DNA from: an uncultured Peptococcaceae bacterium
GTDB lineage: Bacteria; Bacillota; Peptococcia; Peptococcales; Peptococcaceae
DNA: 17,903 nucleotides
Direction of reading: 5' to 3'
Assembly: GCA_938044045.1 (NCBI GenBank)
Contig: CALIQN010000126.1
Span: 1 to 17,903, forward strand
The position numbers and the translations under genes were made by a program. The notes beneath the pieces were generated by a model that worked only from the letters and a program-made list of their open reading frames with translations, was not told where the DNA came from and did not search any database. Of the stretch, positions 14,084-17,903 are shown piece after piece. Within the stretch, counting starts at the first letter, position 1. Each line of letters begins with the position of its first letter.

Positions 14084-14956
14084 GTGTCTAAAATTGTAAT
14101 AGTGACAGATAGCACAGCGGATATTCCTAGTGAAATAGCTGATCGTTTAGGCATAGTTGTTGTTCCTCTTACAGTTCATTTTGAAGATAAAAGCTATTTA
14201 GATCGCATAGATATCAGTAATCAAGAATTTTATGAGTATTTGAAAACTTGTAAGACCCTACCAACAACTTCTCAAATTTCGCCAGGTGTTTTTTTAGAAA
14301 CCTATCAAAAACTTGCAGAAGAAGGCTTTGAGGAAATTATATCGGTCCATTTGGCCAAAACCTTGAGTGGCACTGTAGATAGTGCAAGGATAGCAAGTCA
14401 AATGATTGCAGACAAGGTTAAGGTTACTGTGGTTGATAGTTTAACAGCAACGATGGGTCTTGGTAATTTTGTGCATTATCTTGCAAAGTTAATTAATGAA
14501 AAGGCACCAATGGCTAAAATTCAACAAGCAATTGTTGAAATACCTAAAAAAACAAGCTTGTATTTTCTGCTTGATTCCTTAGATAATTTAGAAAAAGGTG
14601 GACGTATCGGTAAGGCGAGCTATCTCGTGGGTTCGATACTCAATATCAAGCCGATTTTAAGACTTGAAGAAGGTGTCATTGAAGGGTATGATAAGGTAAG
14701 AGGAAGTAAAGAAAATAAAGCTTTGATTCGCTTAGCGGATATTGTTGCCCAAAAAATTGACCCTTCAAAAAAGCTTTATGCTTCTTTTGGTTACAATGAT
14801 AGAAGAGAAAGTAGCGAACAGCTTAAAACATTGCTGCAAGAACGTGGAATTGAAACTGACGAAGCGTCATGGCAAGAGATTGGTAGTGTAGTTTCTTGTC
14901 ATATTGGATTAGGCGCTGTTGGTATAGCATTTTTTCAATTAGATGAGGAAGGATGA
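14084..14956 (+). CDS. fakB: Fatty acid-binding protein FakB (DegV family)
   Basis: This 290-aa DegV-family protein binds a fatty acid and presents its carboxyl group to FakA. The family start IVIVTDSTADIP is complete. Ligand-site motifs include TTSQISP (T62, S63), TLSGTVDSA (S95) and LEKGGRIGKA (R174), and H273 sits in HIGLGAVG. Most FakB proteins have HxGPG at the last site; here the Pro is Leu, a small deviation. The GTG start at 14084 follows GGGAG closely. It lies 18 nt after fakA and overlaps the next small gene by four bases (ATGA). Which fatty acids it prefers cannot be read from sequence. Confidence 0.95.
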   Translation: MSKIVIVTDSTADIPSEIADRLGIVVVPLTVHFEDKSYLDRIDISNQEFYEYLKTCKTLPTTSQISPGVFLETYQKLAEEGFEEIISVHLAKTLSGTVDSARIASQMIADKVKVTVVDSLTATMGLGNFVHYLAKLINEKAPMAKIQQAIVEIPKKTSLYFLLDSLDNLEKGGRIGKASYLVGSILNIKPILRLEEGVIEGYDKVRGSKENKALIRLADIVAQKIDPSKKLYASFGYNDRRESSEQLKTLLQERGIETDEASWQEIGSVVSCHIGLGAVGIAFFQLDEEG

Positions 14957-15402
14957 AGATGATGTTTAATCAAAATTTTGAAGCACAGGTAAAAGCTTTA
15001 CAAAAAATGCAACAAAAAACAGCTCAGGAGGCTAGTCGTCTCAATAAAATTGCCTTAAAAAAATGGCAAGATTTTGATGTTGCCAATCAATTAAAACGTG
15101 TAGAATTACCTGAGTTTGTTGTACCAGAACGCTTAAGTAAAAAAAGTTGTCCACTATGCCCATTGAGAGGTAAAGGCAAAAAGCTAACTTGCTTGCTTGT
15201 GCTCGGTGCAATAGCTGGTGCAGCACTATATTTCTTTAACAAGAAAAAGAAAGAACGTCTTTGGGAAGATAATGCTTCTGATTGCTATGAATTTATTAGT
15301 GATCCAAGTGAAAGCGAAAATGAACTTTATGAAACAGCAGGTATTGATGCACTAGAAGAAGCATTGGATACAGCTGATCATGAAAATAATCAAGAAGCAT
15401 AA
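14953..15402 (+). CDS. Uncharacterised small membrane protein with a CxxC pair and one helix, coupled to fakB
   Basis: I do not recognise a family. The 149-aa product has four parts: a charged, possibly coiled-coil stretch rich in Q, K and A (about 8-50), a CPLCP pair (C66, C69) with basic residues, a single hydrophobic helix (about 78-95), and an acidic C-terminal tail rich in E and D (about 101-149). The helix is flanked by lysines on both sides (K74-K77 and K97-K100), so orientation is unclear. The CxxC could bind a metal or be redox-active. The ATG at 14953 overlaps the fakB stop as ATGA; in-frame ATGs at 14959 and 14962 are better spaced from GAGGAAGG and could be the true start. It ends the fakAB unit before a terminator. 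Confidence 0.72.
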   Translation: MKMMFNQNFEAQVKALQKMQQKTAQEASRLNKIALKKWQDFDVANQLKRVELPEFVVPERLSKKSCPLCPLRGKGKKLTCLLVLGAIAGAALYFFNKKKKERLWEDNASDCYEFISDPSESENELYETAGIDALEEALDTADHENNQEA

Positions 15403-15410
15403 AAAATAAT

Positions 15411-15444
15411 GATAGCAAGCAAAGACTTGCTATCTTATTTTTTT
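15411..15444 (+). terminator. Intrinsic terminator between the fakAB unit and nrdD
   Basis: A perfect 9-bp stem GATAGCAAG/CTTGCTATC (15411-15419 with 15426-15434) closes a 6-nt loop and is followed by TTA and seven T (15438-15444). Only 32 nt separate its end from the nrdD start codon. Confidence 0.9.
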
Positions 15445-15476
15445 AGAGGATGGTTTAAAATTAAGGAGGGAAAGGC

Positions 15477-17828
15477 ATGTATACAGTTCTAAAACGTAGT
15501 GGCGAAGTCGTACCTTTTCAGATTGAAAGAATCATAAATGCTATTAAAAAAGCATTTGAAGCGACAAAAGTACCTTATACAGATAATGTTTTAGAGTTTA
15601 TTGCCCTTAAAGTAACAGCAGATTTTGCCCCAAAAGTTAGAAATGACATTATAGAAGTTGAAAGCATCCAAGATAGTGTAGAAAGTGTACTTAGTCGTTC
15701 AGGTTATAGTGAAGTTGCTAAAGCCTATATATTGTATCGCAAGCAAAGAGAGAAATTGCGTCATGTTGCAGATACCTTGCTTGATTATAAGACAGTAGTA
15801 AATAATTACCTCAATATTGATGATTGGCGTGTTAAAGAAAATTCTACAGTAACTTATTCTGTTGGGGGCTTGATTTTATCTAATTCTGGTGCTATGACAG
15901 CAAATTATTGGCTAAGTGAAGTCTATGATGAAGAAGTCAGAAACGCACATAAGATGGCAGATATACATTTACATGATTTATCGATGCTAACAGGCTATTG
16001 TGCTGGCTGGTCTTTAAAGCAATTGATTAAAGAAGGTTTAGGAGGTGTATCAGGTAAAATTACCTCAGCACCAGCAAAACACCTTTCAACTTTATGTAAT
16101 CAAATGGTCAATTTCTTGGGTATTATGCAAAATGAATGGGCAGGTGCGCAAGCATTTTCTTCTTTTGATACATACTTAGCACCTTTTGTTCGTGCCGACC
16201 AGTTGACTTATAGAGAAGTGAAACAATGCATAGAATCTTTTATTTATGGTGTGAATACCCCTAGTCGTTGGGGAACCCAATCACCATTTTCTAATGTAAC
16301 TTTTGATTGGATTGTGCCGAATGATTTGGCAAAAGAAAAAGCTTTAGTGGGCGGTAAGGAACAGGATTATACCTATGCCGATTGTCAAAAAGAAATGGAT
16401 ATGATCAATAAAGCTTTTATTGAAACGATGATTGAAGGCGATGCCCAAGGAAGAGGTTTTCAGTACCCTATTCCAACCTATTCTATTACCAAAGATTTTG
16501 ATTGGTCAGATAAAGAAAACAATCGTCTGCTTTTTGAAATGACAGCAAAATATGGCACACCATATTTTTCTAATTATATTAATAGTGATATGGAACCAAG
16601 TGATGTACGCAGTATGTGTTGCCGTTTACGTCTTGATTTACGGGAATTAAGAAAAAAATCAGGGGGGTATTTTGGTAGTGGAGAGAGTACAGGCTCTATT
16701 GGTGTCGTTACCATCAATCTGCCACGTATTGCTTATAAATCAAAAACCAAAGAAGAGTTCTATCAGCGACTAGATCAGATGATGGATATTTCTGCTCGCT
16801 CTTTGAAAGTAAAAAGAGAGGTGCTTTCAAAACTATTAGATGAGGGACTTTATCCTTATACAAAGCGCTATTTGGGTAGCTTTACCAATCATTTTTCTAC
16901 CATTGGTTTGGTAGGGATGAATGAGGTTGGCTTAAATGCTCCTTGGCTAAAGAAAGATTTAACCCATAAGGCAACCCAAGTATTTGCTAAAGAGGTCTTA
17001 ACACATATGCGAGAAAGACTCTCTGATTATCAAGAGCTTTATGGGGATTTGTATAATTTAGAGGCAACGCCTGCTGAATCTACCAGTTATCGTTTAGCAA
17101 AGCATGATAAAAAATATTATCCTGATATTGTTACAGCTTCTAGTAATGAAGACAAACCATACTATACCAATAGTTCTCACTTGCCTGTAGGGTATACAGA
17201 TGATATTTTTGAAGCTTTGGATATTCAAGATGGCTTACAAACTCTCTATACTTCTGGTACGGTGTTCCATGCTTTCTTGGGAGAAAAAATGCCTTCCTGG
17301 GAATCTTCTGCAAAACTCGTAAAAACCATTGCAGAAAATTATGAACTTCCTTACTATACCCTTTCACCAACCTATTCGATTTGTCCAGAGCATGGCTATT
17401 TGACAGGGGAAGTGCCAATCTGTCCACATTGTGCTAAGGAAACAGAAGTTTATAGTCGTATTACAGGCTATTATCGTCCGATAAAAAATTGGAATGATGG
17501 TAAACGACAAGAATACGATGAAAGAAAAGTTTATGAAGTTATTCCCAAAACGTACTTGTATCAGCCTAAAAACAACACTCTAGAAGAAGTGGAAGTTTTA
17601 AGAAAAGAGGATCAAAGCATCTTGTTATTGACAACGAAAACTTGTCCAAATTGTCCGACAGCCAAGCGTCTCTTACAAATGAAAGAAGTGGTCTATGAGG
17701 AAAAGGATGCTATGGAAAATATGACGCTTATAGAAAAATATAATATCACCTCTGTGCCATGCCTAATCGTAGATGATGAGGTTTATCGTGGGATGGGTGA
17801 AATCTCAAGTTTTTTAGCAAAACACTAA
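15477..17828 (+). CDS. nrdD: Anaerobic (class III) ribonucleoside-triphosphate reductase NrdD with a fused C-terminal redoxin domain
   Basis: NrdD reduces ribonucleotides to deoxyribonucleotides using a glycyl radical made by the SAM enzyme NrdG. Residues 1-95 form an ATP-cone (LKRSGEVVPFQIERI) for allosteric control. The core holds candidate active-site cysteines C175 (TGYCAGW) and C381/C382 (SMCCRLRLD). Near the end lie a zinc site C636/H639/C649/C652 and the glycyl-radical motif SRITGYYRP with G664. Residues about 705-783 form a separate glutaredoxin/thioredoxin-like domain with CPNC (C723, C726) and a SVPC segment (P761) as the likely cis-proline. The CxxH-CxxC zinc pattern and GYY motif match the NrdD form related to Thermotoga and Neisseria bacilliformis enzymes, the latter shown to use thioredoxin instead of formate. 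AGGAGGG precedes the ATG. nrdG is not in the window. Confidence 0.96.
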   Translation: MYTVLKRSGEVVPFQIERIINAIKKAFEATKVPYTDNVLEFIALKVTADFAPKVRNDIIEVESIQDSVESVLSRSGYSEVAKAYILYRKQREKLRHVADTLLDYKTVVNNYLNIDDWRVKENSTVTYSVGGLILSNSGAMTANYWLSEVYDEEVRNAHKMADIHLHDLSMLTGYCAGWSLKQLIKEGLGGVSGKITSAPAKHLSTLCNQMVNFLGIMQNEWAGAQAFSSFDTYLAPFVRADQLTYREVKQCIESFIYGVNTPSRWGTQSPFSNVTFDWIVPNDLAKEKALVGGKEQDYTYADCQKEMDMINKAFIETMIEGDAQGRGFQYPIPTYSITKDFDWSDKENNRLLFEMTAKYGTPYFSNYINSDMEPSDVRSMCCRLRLDLRELRKKSGGYFGSGESTGSIGVVTINLPRIAYKSKTKEEFYQRLDQMMDISARSLKVKREVLSKLLDEGLYPYTKRYLGSFTNHFSTIGLVGMNEVGLNAPWLKKDLTHKATQVFAKEVLTHMRERLSDYQELYGDLYNLEATPAESTSYRLAKHDKKYYPDIVTASSNEDKPYYTNSSHLPVGYTDDIFEALDIQDGLQTLYTSGTVFHAFLGEKMPSWESSAKLVKTIAENYELPYYTLSPTYSICPEHGYLTGEVPICPHCAKETEVYSRITGYYRPIKNWNDGKRQEYDERKVYEVIPKTYLYQPKNNTLEEVEVLRKEDQSILLLTTKTCPNCPTAKRLLQMKEVVYEEKDAMENMTLIEKYNITSVPCLIVDDEVYRGMGEISSFLAKH

Positions 17829-17903
17829 AATAATTGAGCCATAGAATAATCTTATAAAAGCATTTAGAGCTAGAGCATGCTTGAAACACACATGCTATAA
17901 CTT

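Noticed and set aside
17140..17427. Minus-strand 95-aa open frame inside nrdD
   Set aside because: It is antisense to the conserved NrdD zinc-site region and resembles no protein I know.
17874..17896. Inverted repeat AGCATG/CATGCT after nrdD
   Set aside because: It is a six-base stem with an 11-nt loop and no T-run before the window ends; too weak to call a terminator, and the next gene is not visible.
1..17903. Mobile elements, prophage, CRISPR arrays or defence genes
   Set aside because: I found no transposase, integrase, terminal repeats, attachment duplications next to the tRNA, or regularly spaced repeats.

Overview
The window is AT-rich chromosomal DNA from an anaerobic, low-GC Gram-positive-type bacterium (Bacillota; a Clostridia- or Negativicutes-like lineage is my guess). 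The grounds are an FtsQ-FtsZ cluster end, an NAD-type glutamate dehydrogenase of the clostridial kind, a FakA/FakB fatty-acid kinase pair, a class III (oxygen-sensitive) ribonucleotide reductase, strong AGGAGG-type ribosome binding sites and many intrinsic terminators. The genus cannot be fixed by eye. All protein genes lie on the + strand; the only clear minus-strand gene is a tRNA. I see no mobile element, phage gene or CRISPR array, so this reads as a core-genome segment.

Layout. (1) 1-3092: the 3' end of ftsQ, then ftsZ, a terminator, cinA, and a small three-helix membrane protein that overlaps cinA by one base, closed by a very strong terminator. (2) 3166-4612: a single-gene unit for glutamate dehydrogenase with its own promoter, a structured ~93-nt leader and a terminator. 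(3) 4733-8314: rluB, followed by a glcD/glcF-type FAD plus iron-sulfur 2-hydroxyacid dehydrogenase pair, ending in a long hairpin terminator. (4) 8395-8538: tRNA-Val(GAC) on the minus strand with a complete promoter and terminator. (5) 8548-15444: a probable long transcription unit of DUF1846 protein, DUF2156 protein, Eis-like acetyltransferase, fakA, fakB and a small CxxC membrane protein, ended by a terminator. (6) 15477-17828: nrdD with a redoxin domain fused to its C-terminus; nrdG would be expected just beyond the window.

How the genes fit together. FtsQ and FtsZ act in cell division. Glutamate dehydrogenase and the GlcD/GlcF pair are both dehydrogenases that yield or use 2-oxo acids and reduced carriers, consistent with amino-acid or hydroxy-acid fermentation. 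FakA and FakB together phosphorylate fatty acids for phospholipid synthesis. NrdD makes deoxynucleotides without oxygen.

Most of the window is recognisable housekeeping. The points most worth a second look are the NrdD-redoxin fusion, the uncharacterised CxxC membrane protein coupled to fakB, several structured leaders (upstream of gdh and of the DUF1846 gene), a perfect 13-bp hairpin inside the Eis-like gene, and two intrinsic terminators that sit directly against the ribosome binding region of the next gene. I did not find convincing evidence of a wholly new biological system.
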